A stretch of 64,000 nt of DNA from Endothia cerciana (GCA_026119935.1 JALRMH010000012.1:731295-795294), one strand, 5' to 3'. Shown: positions 1-11,534, numbered from the stretch's first letter. Program-made: numbers and translations. The notes: generated by a model from the letters alone, not told the origin.

Positions 1-673
1 ACGACGACGGTATTCTCTCAAACCCATCCCTGCCAAACATCCCGAGCCAGTAGGCCACCGCCAATACCAAAATCAGAAACCACGCCATGTAGCGCTTGCG
101 CCGGTAGAACGGCCGTGATCGCGAACTCGGGGGGTATGCGTACGGCTTGTCCTTGTACATGGGCAGCGTAGCCCGGTTCGGATTCAAGAACTCTCCAACC
201 TTGTCCAGGCCCTCTCCTATTATTCCCCCTCCTGCACTGCCGCCACCACCACCTCCTCCTCTGGATGATCTCGCCGTGACGCCCGACGATGGCCACAGAC
301 GGTCCTCTAGCGCTCGCTGGGGATTCGAAAAAGAAGGAACATTTTTCGGGACCGTGAACGACATGTCCTCCTCGTCCCTGCGCCCCTCGCCCTGGTCGTC
401 GTGGTTGTGATTGTAGTCGTCGTCCTTCTTCTCCCTGCCCCTCTCCCGCTGATCACGGAGGTTCTGGTTCAGGTCCTCCACAGCCTGCTTCCCTCGCTCG
501 ATCGCCTCGGCGGCAGTCTCGGCAACCCTCCCTGTCACCTGAGTGGCGACCTGGGATGCTGTCTCGCGCAGGAGGTTGAACTGGGTGAGGACGTCCGCAG
601 CACCAGGGGCGCGGTTGGTCGGGTCGAGCAGGTTTCTTCGGAGGTTGAAGGGGTCTCGGAGGGAATTGTTCAT
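1..673 (-). CDS. Single-span (type II-like) membrane protein, N-terminal part only
   Basis: The frame is open without a stop from the ATG at 673 to the left edge, so 224 N-terminal residues are visible and the rest lies outside. I do not recognise the family. Residues 1-90 are helical and charged (start MNNSLRDPFNLRRNLLDP), followed by an acidic, Asn/His/Asp-rich stretch and a Gly run near residue 135-141. Next come MYKDKPYAYPPSS and a basic YRRKRY motif, then one hydrophobic segment (about residues 197-214, AWFLILVLAVAYWLGMF) and a polar residue stretch. A long soluble N-terminus, a basic flank and a single anchor with the bulk of the protein still to come suggest a type II protein such as a Golgi enzyme, but that is inference. 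It diverges from ATG10 across 626 bp. Confidence 0.7.
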   Translation of the reverse strand, partial: MNNSLRDPFNLRRNLLDPTNRAPGAADVLTQFNLLRETASQVATQVTGRVAETAAEAIERGKQAVEDLNQNLRDQRERGREKKDDDYNHNHDDQGEGRRDEEDMSFTVPKNVPSFSNPQRALEDRLWPSSGVTARSSRGGGGGGGSAGGGIIGEGLDKVGEFLNPNRATLPMYKDKPYAYPPSSRSRPFYRRKRYMAWFLILVLAVAYWLGMFGRDGFERIPSS

Positions 674-1299
674 GGGGAGCGTCCACTACGTCTGTGGGCG
701 CTCTGGGCTCTTGATAAGGTTACTAATCCGTGCACACGGCAGGACCAGGAGTTCACCTGGCTGTCGCCTCCGCGTGTGCCTCGCGAACCTGGACAGCTGA
801 GCTGGGAGTGCCGGGAGTTGGTCAGGGAGCAAGCTCTGGTGGGTATCCCAAAGGAAAAAGGTGAAACCCTTGGCAGGATTTGTGCAGTGGGCCCAAGGGG
901 GCAGCTGGTTGTATATAGATTGATATGTGCTCTACATGAAGTCGTCGTGATCCAAGAAGAAAAAAGGAAAAATAAAAAAGAGAGTAGGCAGGAAGAGGAC
1001 AGCAATGCAGGTGTCTTCCGGAGTCGCATCGAAATGCATGCAGCTTGGTCTGAATGTCGTCGTATGCACCTCCAGGGAACTGAACATGCTAAGGGCCGAA
1101 CGGCCAGGCTGTCCCTGGCAGGGGTCCCACCTGTATCCCAGTGGCCCATCAGTGGGGTGCGGCATCGATAGCCGACAGCCCATCTTGCATACTTGGGTAG
1201 ATATGCATTTGTATGGTCCAGCACCCAACACTTGAAGCTTTGGTATAGCACCAGCCGTCATCAACCGTTGCGGATTGAGTATGTTCCGAGAGGTCACCC
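674..1299. other. Bidirectional intergenic region, membrane-protein gene / ATG10
   Basis: No coding frame is convincing here. It holds a purine-rich stretch around 950-1000 and is the shared 5' region of two divergent genes. Several overlapping open frames on both strands lack any recognisable product. Confidence 0.6.
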
Positions 1300-2211
1300 A
1301 TGTCACCAAATGGGATAATGAACGCTTCTCAGAGCCGCAGTGCCGAGTTCAAGGATTTTCCCTTTCTCAACGCTGACGAGTTTGCAGAGGTCTGTCATCA
1401 GCTTGACCGGCGATACTCTCAAGCCACCCTAGGCCCGGTGAGACGGCGGTGGAAATTGAGAGTTTGCAAAGCGCTCGATATCTCATTCTTGAGCTCTGTA
1501 GACTACACGACATATGTGCAGATCATCCGGCCTCTTGACGGCGAGGCTGGCGATGGAGATCTGGCATCATGCCTCGAAAACTTCTCGTTCGGCGAGGATA
1601 TCACAGACACGACAGGGATAGAGGACCAGGAGATGATGGAGACAGAAGATGATCCGGTATGGTTTCACGGGCGTATGCTTCCTCGATAGATATCCACGAC
1701 TCGTTGATACTCACGTCCGTATAGGCAGTCGTCAAAAAGGCGCAAAAGCCACCAGACTTCGGATATGTCACGTATGAGATCCATCTTCATCCAACATATC
1801 AGGCCCCTTGTCTCTGGTTCAGCCTCCACGGGCTGCCGGTGGACGAGCCAGCTTTCAGCATCGACACGGTCTTCCGCCGTCTTGTCCCGGACCAGTACAA
1901 GGACGGCCTCCGGAAGGTTGGAAATATCGGCGGCATATCAGCGGACGTAGGTGCTTGCTTCCCTTTTGCTGTAAATAGGTCAATTATGGCCCCTGATGTC
2001 CAAATTCTGGATTGTTCAGGTCTAGACTAACACACCGAAAACGCAGCATCACCCTGTCACGGGTGTCCCCAGCTTCTTCGTCCACCCCTGTCTCCTTGGC
2101 GACGCGATGTCGAGTTTCGACTGCTCAAAGGAGGATTACCTCATGGTATGGTTGGGCTTGGTTGGTGGATGTGTAGGATTGTGGGTGCCGAAAGAGATGG
2201 CAATGGAGTGA
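1300..2211 (+). CDS. atg10: Atg10, E2-like enzyme for Atg12-Atg5 conjugation
   Basis: Three exons (1300-1656, 1725-1946, 2047-2211) give 247 aa. The introns are 68 and 100 nt, both phase 0. Atg10 is the autophagy E2-like enzyme that takes Atg12 from Atg7 and transfers it to Atg5. Seen: the N-terminal FPFLNADEF and cysteine/histidine motif of the Atg3/Atg10 family, a central YEIHLHPTYQAPCLWFSL beta core, and the family HPC active-site motif (VPSFFVHPC; catalytic Cys at about residue 208). It ends in a hydrophobic C-terminus (YLMVWLGLVGG then VGLWVPKEM), as in other Atg10 proteins. A second in-frame ATG at 1318 is a possible alternative start. Its stop lies 78 bp from that of the convergent U2B'' gene. 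Confidence 0.9.
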
Positions 2212-2289
2212 ACCAGTGCCGAAGCCTCGTGAGAACTCCGTGATGGCCTTGCCGCCGTACAGCTTGCCAATCGAATGATCACGAATCCC

Positions 2290-2955
2290 TCATTCATCGT
2301 CGCTGTCCTCCTCCATGGCCACATCACTATCTTCGTCTTCGTCCTCTTCCTCTTCGCGGGGACGCTTCTGGCCCCTATTCTCCGGCGCATCCGCATTTGC
2401 AGGCGCAGTCTGTGGTTTTGAGGGGAGGCCTGACGGCACCGAGGGTGCTGACGCAGGTGCCGATCCAGGCACAGGTGCATTGAAGATGCTCTGCTGCAGA
2501 TCGGTCATCTCTGCGGCCTGTGATGTCGCGGTTGTGGGCATCTTGAAGGTACCGTCAAGTTTCGCAACGACGTTAGATTTAGATTTCGCGTACGATATTT
2601 TCTGCAGCGCGCGTAAGCTTGGTGCCCAATGAGAAACGGCCGGCACGATGTGTGGACTCACCATCTGCTGACCCAGGAAATCGAAACCATCCAGTGCCCT
2701 CATGGCCTGTGTCGCCGTTTGTATGTCGCGGTAGACGATGTGCGCCTGGCCTCTCATCTTAGAGGTTTTGAGCGCGACAACATCCAGCACGGGACCATAT
2801 GTGGAGAAGAGCATATAGAGTGCCGTGCGCAGGTCATCTTTCTTGACATGAGCTGACGGTATGCCTCGCACGTAGAGCGTTTGGTTCGGGGGGATCGACT
2901 GGGGCTTGGGCGGGATGGTGCCAGGAGGAGGCACCTTGGGAGGAGCTGGAGGCAT
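2290..2955 (-). CDS. msl1: U2B''/U1A-type snRNP protein with a single RRM
   Basis: Two exons (2955-2662 and 2601-2290) give 201 aa. The 60-nt intron has GTGAGT/CTGCAG ends, a length divisible by three and no stop, so an unspliced reading simply inserts 20 residues. Seen: a Pro-rich N-terminus, NQTLYVRGIP (RNP2), KKDDLRTALYMLFSTYGPVLDVVALKT, and RGQAHIVYRD (RNP1). Splicing restores the diagnostic QMKISYAKSKSNVVAKLDGT of the U1A/U2B'' family. The C-terminus is disordered and acidic (EEEEDEDEDSD). In the family this RRM binds U2 snRNA stem-loop IV, with U2A', in the nucleus. Only one RRM is present, as in yeast Msl1; U1A would normally carry two, so U2B'' is the better call. It is divergent from ARPC1. 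Confidence 0.9.
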   Translation of the reverse strand: MPPAPPKVPPPGTIPPKPQSIPPNQTLYVRGIPSAHVKKDDLRTALYMLFSTYGPVLDVVALKTSKMRGQAHIVYRDIQTATQAMRALDGFDFLGQQMVSPHIVPAVSHWAPSLRALQKISYAKSKSNVVAKLDGTFKMPTTATSQAAEMTDLQQSIFNAPVPGSAPASAPSVPSGLPSKPQTAPANADAPENRGQKRPREEEEDEDEDSDVAMEEDSDDE

Positions 2956-3371
2956 CTTTGTGGTATTGTTGAAAGCTGTCGTGTGAAAAAGAGAGTGTTA
3001 ACTGGTACAGAGGACGTGTATGCTGCACCGGGCTCTTGAATAAGTAATGTTGGATGCTCAAAGAGGTATCAAAGTTGTCGGCGTATCGCGTCGAATCCCC
3101 AGCCCAGCATCTTTTTTCCTATGAAGCTGCAGCTCCTTTCCCCTACCACATTACAGGGGTTCATGCTTGTAGTGAGGCTGACGTAACTGCTACACCCAAC
3201 ACTACTCTTCGGACCTTGGAGAGCTTCCCAACCTCAACTCCCTGCTTCCCCTGAACAACTGCACTTGAAGACACCAGACAGCTTCTCCATGCCACTCACG
3301 TAATCAGCCACGACTTGCTGTGATAGTAGAGAGCTACTCCTATCACGAGAAACCGGACCCCAACCTTCAAG
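2956..3371. other. Shared 5' region of U2B'' and ARPC1
   Basis: 416 bp between divergent starts with no supported gene. The stretch just before the ARPC1 ATG is C/A-rich, as is common in fungal leaders. Confidence 0.6.
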
Positions 3372-4589
3372 ATGGCTGCACCAGAAGTCCACCACCTCTT
3401 CCACAACCCCATCGCCGACCACTCCTTCTCGGCCGACCGATCGACCTTGGCTATCGCGCGAGACTCGACCGTGGAGCTGTATGGCAAGGCTGGCAATGCA
3501 TTCAAACTGCAGGACGAGTTGAAGGGACATGACAAGATGATCACCAGCATCGATATTTCGCCGAACTCCGGCCGCATCGTGTCTTGCTCTCAGGGTTAGT
3601 GCTAGTTGGAGCCTGCTCTACTGAAAGGATGACGAGGGCATTCCGCTGACTGAAAACAGATCGAAATGCGCTGGTCTGGGAGCCCTCGCCACAGGGTTAC
3701 AAGCCCACCCTCGTCCTCCTCCGGATCAACCGAGCTGCCACCTTTGTCCGCTGGTCACCTTCCGAGACCAAGTTCGCTGTTGGATCTGGCGACCGTGTGA
3801 TCGCGGTCTGCTACTTCGAGGAAGAGAACGACTGGTGGGTCTCCAAGCACCTGAAGAAGCCCATCCGTAGTACCATCACAACTCTTGCCTGGCACCCGAA
3901 CTCTGTGCTTCTTGCCGCTGGCTCCACCGACGCCCATGCCCGGGTCTTTTCGAGCTTCATCAAGTCAGTGGACGCCAAGCCTGAGCCAAGCGCCTGGGGC
4001 GAGAGGCTGCCCTTCAACACAGTCTGCGGCGAGTACCTGAACAACTCCGCTGGTTGGGTCCACTCGGTCGCATTCTCGCCTAGCGGTGATGCACTGGCGT
4101 TTGCCTCCCACGACAGCAGCATCACTGTGGTCTACCCCAACGCACCAGAGCAACCTCCAAAGGCCGTCATCAGCGTCACCACCCAGCTGCTCCCTTTCAT
4201 GAGTCTTTTTTGGTCCAACGAGACTGAGATCATTGCTGCCGGATATGATTGCGAGGCTTTCCGCTTTCAGGGTGGTGAGACCGGTTGGCAACTCGCCGGA
4301 ACTTTGGAGGCAAAGAGCAGGCCTGGTATGGGTGACGTAGTAGAGGAGTCTGCTTTGAACATGTTCAGGCAGATGGATTTGAAGGGCAAAGCAAAGGACG
4401 ACACGAAACTTTCCACCGTCCACCAGAACACCATCACAATGATCCGCCCGTATGAATCTTCTGGAGACTCTGTCACCAAGTTCAGCTGTGAGCCTATTCT
4501 CCAAGGCAGCTTTTCAAGTGAAGTCTAAGTGCTAACATTCATGTCAAGCAACCGGAGTTGACGGCAGAGTCGTCATCTGGCATACCTAG
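3372..4589 (+). CDS. arpc1: Arp2/3 complex subunit 1 (ARPC1, WD40 protein)
   Basis: Three exons (3372-3594, 3660-4487, 4549-4589) give 363 aa. Each junction restores a family motif: SCSQ-DRNALVWEP at the first, FSS-TGVDGRVVIWHT at the second. ARPC1 is the WD40 propeller subunit of the actin-branching Arp2/3 complex at cortical patches and hyphal tips. Seen: repeated WD blades ending in motifs such as DRNALVWEP, ITTLAWHPNSVLLAAGSTDAHARVF and VHSVAFSPSGDALAFASHDSSITVV, the conserved LNNSAGWVHSV, and an exposed insert (RPGMGDVVEESALNMFRQMD) where ARPC1 carries its Arp2/3-contacting helix. The length is normal for fungal ARPC1. The final coding exon is only 41 nt, so ORF-only annotation would lose the last blade strand. 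Confidence 0.95.
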
Positions 4590-4894
4590 ACTAGATCACA
4601 ATGGTCCACACAATGGATAGTTGGCGAAACACCCAGTGCTTTTGATGTCAATCTTTGACAAGGTTTCGCATCAACCTGATCTCGTCTCAGCATTGACTGT
4701 TGAACGGCACGTCCACAGCTCCGGGTTCTCAAAGGCCATGATCATATCTCACATTGCCTCGTTGCGTCGATTATGTATTTATATGCTACCGGTGCCCTAG
4801 GTGTCGTCAAGGGATTTTTTCGATCAATCCCGACGACTTCCACTTGTTCTGATCATCAATCTGCTTCTGACTGCGAGGAAGAACAACCGCAAAG
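4590..4894. other. ARPC1 terminator / leader of the next gene
   Basis: Short tandem intergenic gap. I see no RNA gene or repeat; the last 60 bp are a plausible leader (AAAG before the ATG at 4895). Confidence 0.5.
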
Positions 4895-6343
4895 ATGGAT
4901 CGTCGAGCAATCTCTCCCAGTGCACGTTTCTATGGCAACCGCAGTATGCCGAACGCTCCCGAAGTAAAACAGCCTTCCCAGACAGACTCTGAGATGCACA
5001 CCTCACCTGGTCACTACTGGGAGCCATTTCGTCATTTTCGAGGCTTTGAGGCTCCGGCCACTACTCATGAGAACATGCACCCCCGATCTGAAGCATATGG
5101 CTCCTACATGCCCGAAGACATGATCTCACCTCGCATGCCAATCCCAGCCCATCTCGTTCCTCAACATTCATCTCAGCCCGGAATGGAAGAGCTGCTGGAC
5201 GATCCTTGTGAGGATCTGCCTGAGGTGTACCGCGATGTCTTCAACCATCGCGCCAATCGAATCGATGCTACTCCTCGACTGCGCGGATCACGCATGAGAT
5301 ATCGCCCTACTCCTCACTACTACGATGTCGGGGACGAGACTCTGCCACTGCCACTCCACAGCTGCCGGGCGGAGACGCCACCCTATGCAGCAGAGCAGGC
5401 TCACTATTCGCCAGTAGTGCAGTCAAGAGCTCCTGGTCCGCATTCAGCTCAAGTCATCACGTCGCGTGCCACCACCTTCCAACTCCCCCCAAGCAGCAAT
5501 GTTAGCGGCATCTCAGGCTCGATACTTTGCACAACCGACTCGCCCATGCTCGCTGCCAGTCACGGCCCCCACGAAGTCACCCCCATCCTCTCGAAATCTA
5601 GTACAGCCGGCGACGGAGCGTCCACAGTCCATCCTAACGACAGCGTCAGCAGCGTCGCGCCCTCCCCCGCCCCGCAGATGAGTACGAGTAGCTTCTTCTC
5701 TCGGATGCACCGGGACTTCACAGACGATGTTGTTGAGATTCACGATATCTGTCTTGCAGCCACGCAGTGGTATCTAGAGGGTTTGCGTGTGAATTGGGAT
5801 CTGAGGAACGGGCAGGATGTCAACATGGGCGGAGGCCCGATCAGGGGTCATCGCCGCGGGCACGGCGCTGGAGGACGGTGTTCGCCTTACGATGAACAGA
5901 TCCCTCGACACCGGGCACGCAGTGAGGCTAATCTGGGTAACATGACCCTCGACAAGAGTCAGACCTATGATCAATGCCAACACCGCCACCTCCACCCTCA
6001 GCATAAGCAGAACCCCATCCCGGCCCCTAGCACATCCTTGCTGCACAACATCCACCACATCAGCACACTGATTTGGCGGCGAGCGCAGCGCGACCGCAAG
6101 GACGTGCTGGGCGCAGAGGCGCGCGGATGTCGAGACATAAGCTTTCTACACGAGTGCGGCAAGACTATTGTGTTGTACAATGCTGCTGATTTTGAGGCGG
6201 ATCCGGCTGGGGGTTTTGAACAGATCCTTGGGGCGGGAATGGGCATCTGTCGGGAGCTGGAAGACTGGGAGGGCGTGAGGAAGCTCGAGGGAGTTGGGGC
6301 TGGGGATGCTGGATTTGTGGGCGATGGGTACGAGGAACGATGA
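4895..6343 (+). CDS. Orphan 482-aa low-complexity protein
   Basis: A single open frame of 482 aa; I do not recognise the family. The start has a good context (GCAAAGATGG). The first 280 residues are disordered and rich in Pro, His, Ser and Met. The only segments that look folded are about residues 270-300 (FFSRMHRDFTDDVVEIHDI then CLAATQWYLEGLRVNW) and 385-450 (HNIHHISTLIWRRAQRD, then RGCRDISFLHECGKTIVLYN). There is no signal peptide, membrane span or catalytic motif. Codon choice is C-biased at wobble, and the frame is long and clean against short shadows, so I take it as real. Expect a lineage-restricted fungal protein. Confidence 0.7.
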   Translation: MDRRAISPSARFYGNRSMPNAPEVKQPSQTDSEMHTSPGHYWEPFRHFRGFEAPATTHENMHPRSEAYGSYMPEDMISPRMPIPAHLVPQHSSQPGMEELLDDPCEDLPEVYRDVFNHRANRIDATPRLRGSRMRYRPTPHYYDVGDETLPLPLHSCRAETPPYAAEQAHYSPVVQSRAPGPHSAQVITSRATTFQLPPSSNVSGISGSILCTTDSPMLAASHGPHEVTPILSKSSTAGDGASTVHPNDSVSSVAPSPAPQMSTSSFFSRMHRDFTDDVVEIHDICLAATQWYLEGLRVNWDLRNGQDVNMGGGPIRGHRRGHGAGGRCSPYDEQIPRHRARSEANLGNMTLDKSQTYDQCQHRHLHPQHKQNPIPAPSTSLLHNIHHISTLIWRRAQRDRKDVLGAEARGCRDISFLHECGKTIVLYNAADFEADPAGGFEQILGAGMGICRELEDWEGVRKLEGVGAGDAGFVGDGYEER

Positions 6344-8086
6344 GGAAAATACGGGCTGGACACTGGAAACGGCGAAGGTGACTTGGAGGGGGCGACTTTC
6401 AGGGTTGGAAGTTTTCGGAGTGTCAGACTTTACTAGTTGGGGACCAGGACTGGCTGGTGTTGTGATGATATTGTCTGACGCAGGCTAGGTCACGATCACG
6501 ATGGTTTGGTAACAGTTCAACGAGAGCTCTGCAACTTCTGAACTTTCAAAGCCTGTTCTGTTCAGGCTCCCACCCTGGATAAAGCTGCATTTGTTCTGCT
6601 GAACAGGCCTATCCAAAGTCAGCTTCTGAAGTCAATCCAACACCCATCTTGCATCTAATTCCCAATTCTAATGGACAAGAATCAGATACTTTCCCTTGAT
6701 CAAGGACTCAAACAAAATCTAAAATGACTTCTACCACCTGGCTCTTCTATGTCGCCCTTAGGTTGTAATACTTTTCTGTCCCGTCTATAAACCCTTCCAC
6801 CCTCATTGCAATTCAACGTCACCTGTACGTCCATCTTATTCCATCCTGATATATTCGAATGTTCCAAGGTGACTACGAATATGGAGATCTTGAGATAAAA
6901 CCACGAGATGTCACACTGGGCGCATATAGTTAGGAATATGACGGTCTTGAAGATAATGCAGGCAGTAGTGTCATCCAAGCTCGCACTCCACGTCGAATAT
7001 TGAAGCATTTTCTTCGTCCCATCTCACCTCAACGAGATTATTATTTTTTTCTCCTTTTTTTTTCCTTTTTTTTTTTTCCCTCTTTTCGTCCTAGGCCAAA
7101 GACGCACTGCTGGAAGCAATCAATGAAATGGCCACAACCTTTACTTCGCAATTTAGGGGAAGCACGAGGCACCCGAAAGAAACCTGGCCACCATGCCCCT
7201 CACAGTACCCAGCTCTGATCTTTTAACGACCGATTCTACCGCCGCCGCCGCAGTGAGCAGATGAGTTTGATGTGAAGCCAGAGTACGTCCTCGCTGCGGA
7301 TCGAAGTTATCACGGAGTCGCATGCGTAGTGTGGGTTAATAGGCCGTAGAGCATCTCCTGACACGAGAATTCTGAATACCTAATAGTCTCACGCTCGTCA
7401 CCCTCAAGAGGCTGTCAGTCATCCCAGCCTTAATTACCCGCACAGTTGGCCTAAAATCTCCAACAATCACACACATATCTGGCTGGCATTGCTTCAAGCC
7501 ATTCACGTATCATGATGCATAATTTCTCTGAGCCACATTAAGACTCGCATTCAAGCTAGACAAGCCCCGAGTCCAGTGTATAAATACAAAATGAGCATAG
7601 CGGTAACCCACTAGCCTCGATTACCAGCTTGACACGACCAGGCGCTACATTTTGTAGACAACGCAGCGCTGATAAAGTCACACGACTCTAATGACTTGCT
7701 CAACCGATGTACGGCACGGCTACACTCGAGAGCTTGAAGGGTCATCGTGAGAGAACGGCCTCATCTCGGAGCAAGTCCCTCACGACCTCGACTTACCGGC
7801 TTCACGAGACTCGGCAGCCGGACCGACGAGATCACTTGATTTGACGGGGTATCCTCGAAACGGACCGGGCGCGAAGCCCCAGGCTTTACGCTAGGCTGGT
7901 CAAGAACCCGGATTGTCAACGGACGCCGTCCATGTCCTCAGCCCAGGAAGGCCCGGAAGCACCAAGTGTTATCAACTCTTCCCGTTCCAGTGGGACCACT
8001 GCCGTCATCACCTCAGGCTTCAATCCTCTGAGGAGCCCACATAGCCACAGACAAGATAAATGATATGAAGGCCGAGTAGTCGAGTG

Positions 8087-8110
8087 CCAGCTCCAGCTCC
8101 AGCTCCAGCT
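8087..8110. repeat. CCAGCT x4 tandem repeat
   Basis: Four perfect hexamer units (24 nt) within non-coding DNA. Confidence 0.9.
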
Positions 8111-10415
8111 TGGTTTGGCGTTGGAGGCACCGCGAGTGTCTCACCGGCGGGGATCGTCGTCTACGCATATTGTGCCTGCTCGGCTTTGTTATAGTACACA
8201 GCACTGTAAAATTTGGCCGTCGACCTAGAGGCTGTGCAGCCGAGAGGATGCGTACCCAGCTCGGGTCTCCGGTCATGACCAGGGCTTGGCTTGGCTTCTC
8301 CAACCTTCCTCCACGACACGTACGGTCGTGCGAGTGTCGACGGCTTCTGGCCCAAGCTTCCTCTTCTGCGACTCTGAAGGACAGAACAATATGCATTTTT
8401 GTGACGATACTCTGAGAAGACCAATTCCACTCGATACCGGTCAGGGAAGCAGGCCGTGCGGCAATCTGCCAAGTAGAGTCAATAACAGACTTTTAAACAC
8501 GAGTAGACTTCTCGACGTGGTATCATGTTTAACATTGTTTCTTTCTAGGCCTGTGAGCGAGTGTCCAGGCGAAAAGAAAGATCTGAAAACTCAGATCATT
8601 GGGACCGGCCTACGCTCTCATCATGGGCAACGACGAGAACCCTAGGTGGGGAGACCAACGACCGAAGTCGACAGGACGGAAGACCATCAATGACCGGCCT
8701 CCACATCGTATACCACGGGCAAGAATGTTTCTCAACGCGAGCGCTCTCGCGTTCTCGTTCTCGCGCGCGTCGACGAATTGGACCGGTCTGCGGCAGAGGC
8801 TAGGAGGTCTCGCGTGCCAGTGCATAACCAACATATAAGTCGGCCCGGCGAGACGAGGCTGAGTCAAGGTGACCCCGATCGGCAGCGCCGGCCGAGGCTC
8901 GCGAACATGTGCCCTCGGCAGTAGTCCGGTTCGTGCAAGCGAAAAAGTGGTCCCGAGGCTTGGAAATCTCCACAAGTCGCCTTTGGGGAAAGACAGAGGG
9001 GGAGCATGATGGCACGGTGGTACCACGCAGGTCGTATCTGGAAGAAAGAGTCAGGGAGGCAGCCCGCCCCTGATCTCCGGCCTCATTGCTGGTACCGGGC
9101 CAGCGAGGTGAGATATCTTGCGTGCCTCCTGCACAACCTCCCCCCCCCCTCGGGTTTTTATCTGGGATCGCAGAAGATCGACCTAACTAAGTTTGCCGCG
9201 TGGTTGTGATGTGAAACACGCGAATAATGAGGATCGGCTGTGAGCTCCAGGCACATGAGGGAGCAGCAAGAGGCACGGAAGAAGGGAAGGTCGCCGCCAG
9301 TGTGGCCCACAGCCACCTCTCCACTCGTGGCCGCTTGGAATTCGCAAGCGCAGCTGTCGGGAACGATGGCTTGCAGGCACGACTACGACGCCGTGTCGCG
9401 ACAGGGTCTTTCGACGTGCGGGATAGCGCTAGATCGCTGTCGGGGGGGGGGGGTTTCCCTGAAAGGAAGCCGATCACCTCTTTGTGTCCTTGGTCGGATG
9501 AAGACAGTTTCAAAAACAAGCAGGTCCTTGTTACGACTGATATGAGCGATCGTCATTGGCCTCTTCAGGGATACTGATGGCATTATGGAGTAGGATGAGG
9601 CTAAGAAGCATTCGTTGAGGAATGCTTTGGTCCGGAATAGTGATCCTGGGGAAGAGCGCAGCCAAAGCCGCTCCAACCTTCGCAAACTCTGAACTGCTGG
9701 ATGTCGTCACCCCGGAAGGAAGGGAGATAGTAGCTCCGCGGGACCAATGAACGGCGATCCAAACCTCCATCTTTGTAAAGGGCATGACTTGCGATGTTGT
9801 AACCCTTAACGGAGGAGACATTATATAGCTAGCGAGGCCAGCGATTTGCTGAGACCAAGATGTTCTATGCCACGAGGCGCCCGCAGTCTGGTGGGTCTGA
9901 GAGCCAAATCCTTTCGTCGGATCGCCCTCCCAAAGCTTGCTTGACCTGCGCCGTGTCTCCGCACTAGTGCACAGTACGGTCTGAGGAAATTGATGGCCGC
10001 AGCCACTAATTGGTTAGGGCCCTGTGTGGGGGGGGGGGGGGTTGGCTCAATACCGAGTTGGCGAATTCCGTACGCGGGAGAATGGCATGGCAATGGCAGG
10101 CTACAGTATCAGTTTTTGGGGGGGGGGGGAAGGCCCTCCCAGGATTCACCCATGTCGACTCTCATAATGGCCTAATGTGAGACAAGGGCGGAGGAACATC
10201 ACCACCACTGACGTACGTGGCTTGCGGACCAGGAGGCAGAGAGTAGTTCAGCGATGGGAACCTCCCCGTCCTGCCCAGAATTATAAAGGAAATAGGGGCT
10301 CGGGCGCTAGACAGGCGCTTGACGAGATGATCGACAGCCTCTTCAGACGACAGGATAGGGCAGAGTCTGAGCCTCTTTTCCTGGAGCTACTGTATCAGCT
10401 TTTAGACGAACTATA

Positions 10416-10450
10416 GGGGGCCAAGGCTTGGGGGTTCCTTCTTGGCCCCC
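10416..10450. repeat. 10-bp perfect inverted repeat (hairpin)
   Basis: GGGGGCCAAG at 10416-10425 pairs perfectly with CTTGGCCCCC at 10441-10450 across a 15-nt loop. It starts directly after the stop of a small open frame (10177-10416), but a fungal nuclear gene would not need a hairpin terminator, so its role is unknown. Confidence 0.85.
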
Positions 10451-11534
10451 TTCCGATGTTGATCTTGAACGATTTCAGTGACCCCATTGGCAGCCTGGGA
10501 GACAAGACGGTGGTGGGGCATGGCGGCTGACTGGCAGATGGGCTTGATGGGCTACCCCAGATCCTTTTTTTTTATATTTTTTTTTTTCATTTTTTTTATG
10601 AGGGTCGCGATGCTGCATGGTGGGCGATTTTCAGCCAGTCGGCTGAACCGATTCGGCCTGCCAGACGGGATGAGTCGACAACGTCTTCGCGTCGCTCCTA
10701 GTCGAGGTGGGAATTCAAGGCGGTCTCGTACGACGATGGCGATGATCAGCGAAGTCGGGCCAATTGGGATTGCTGACCCCGTTTAATTCGAGCCGCGCTA
10801 GGCTCAGTAATATGGTTTCGTGCCACCCCTTCAGAGGGCACGCACTCGAGAGCTCGTGTCGTGGATCTGAGCCATCCTGATGGCAGGTCAGATCTCAGCA
10901 TCAAGACTCAGTACGGGACTCCATCGCGTAGGCAAAAGATGATCCGGTGAATTCAGTCTTCCAACATGTAGCCTCCCAACCTGTGTGCTGCATAGACCCT
11001 TTGGTGAGTCCCTCTTTCGGTCTGACCGAGGTCTGCAGGCATTTATCAAGAGGTGACATCCAGACGTGTGTCCGGACATGTACAGGCCTTTGGGAGGAGG
11101 TATACCCACTCCTGGTCGAACTACCATGTACTATGTACTCCCCCTACATAGCAGCATCCGCTCTATGAGGAGTATCTTCTACCATAGTACGCTCCTAAGC
11201 TGTCATTCAGCCTTCCAAGGACTAGCCCCTAAGCCTCCGGTCTCTCGCAGAGAACACAGGAGGATGGCCGGGGATTGATTGCAATCATACTGGTACAGCG
11301 TCTGACCCCGCTCAAAAGGATGATTGCCCTTCAGCAATGCTGAGATCCCGGTCGTCTATGTGGGTAAGCGATGCTGCAGCCTGTCACGGGCCTATTCCCG
11401 CGCGGAAGACGGCACCGAGACGCTCGCTCACCCGCAGCGTTCAAGAAGTATGTCGAACATGCAGCCCTTGCGGGTCGCCCCCGGCCAGTGGCCGACCTTC
11501 CACTGCCCGGAGTCCAGATGCGCCTGTTGCGGTG

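Noticed and set aside
401..1171. 256-aa plus-strand frame
   Set aside because: Overlaps the minus-strand membrane-protein gene and the divergent promoter; no recognisable motif.
2146..2176. GT...AG segment near the ATG10 3' end that could be a third intron
   Set aside because: Only 31 nt, and reading through it gives the conserved hydrophobic Atg10 C-terminus.
9531..9821. 96-aa minus-strand frame in the gene-poor island
   Set aside because: Short, overlaps other frames and has no recognisable domain.
10177..10416. 79-aa plus-strand frame just before the GC hairpin
   Set aside because: No family resemblance, no leader or splice signals; length is within chance for this GC content.
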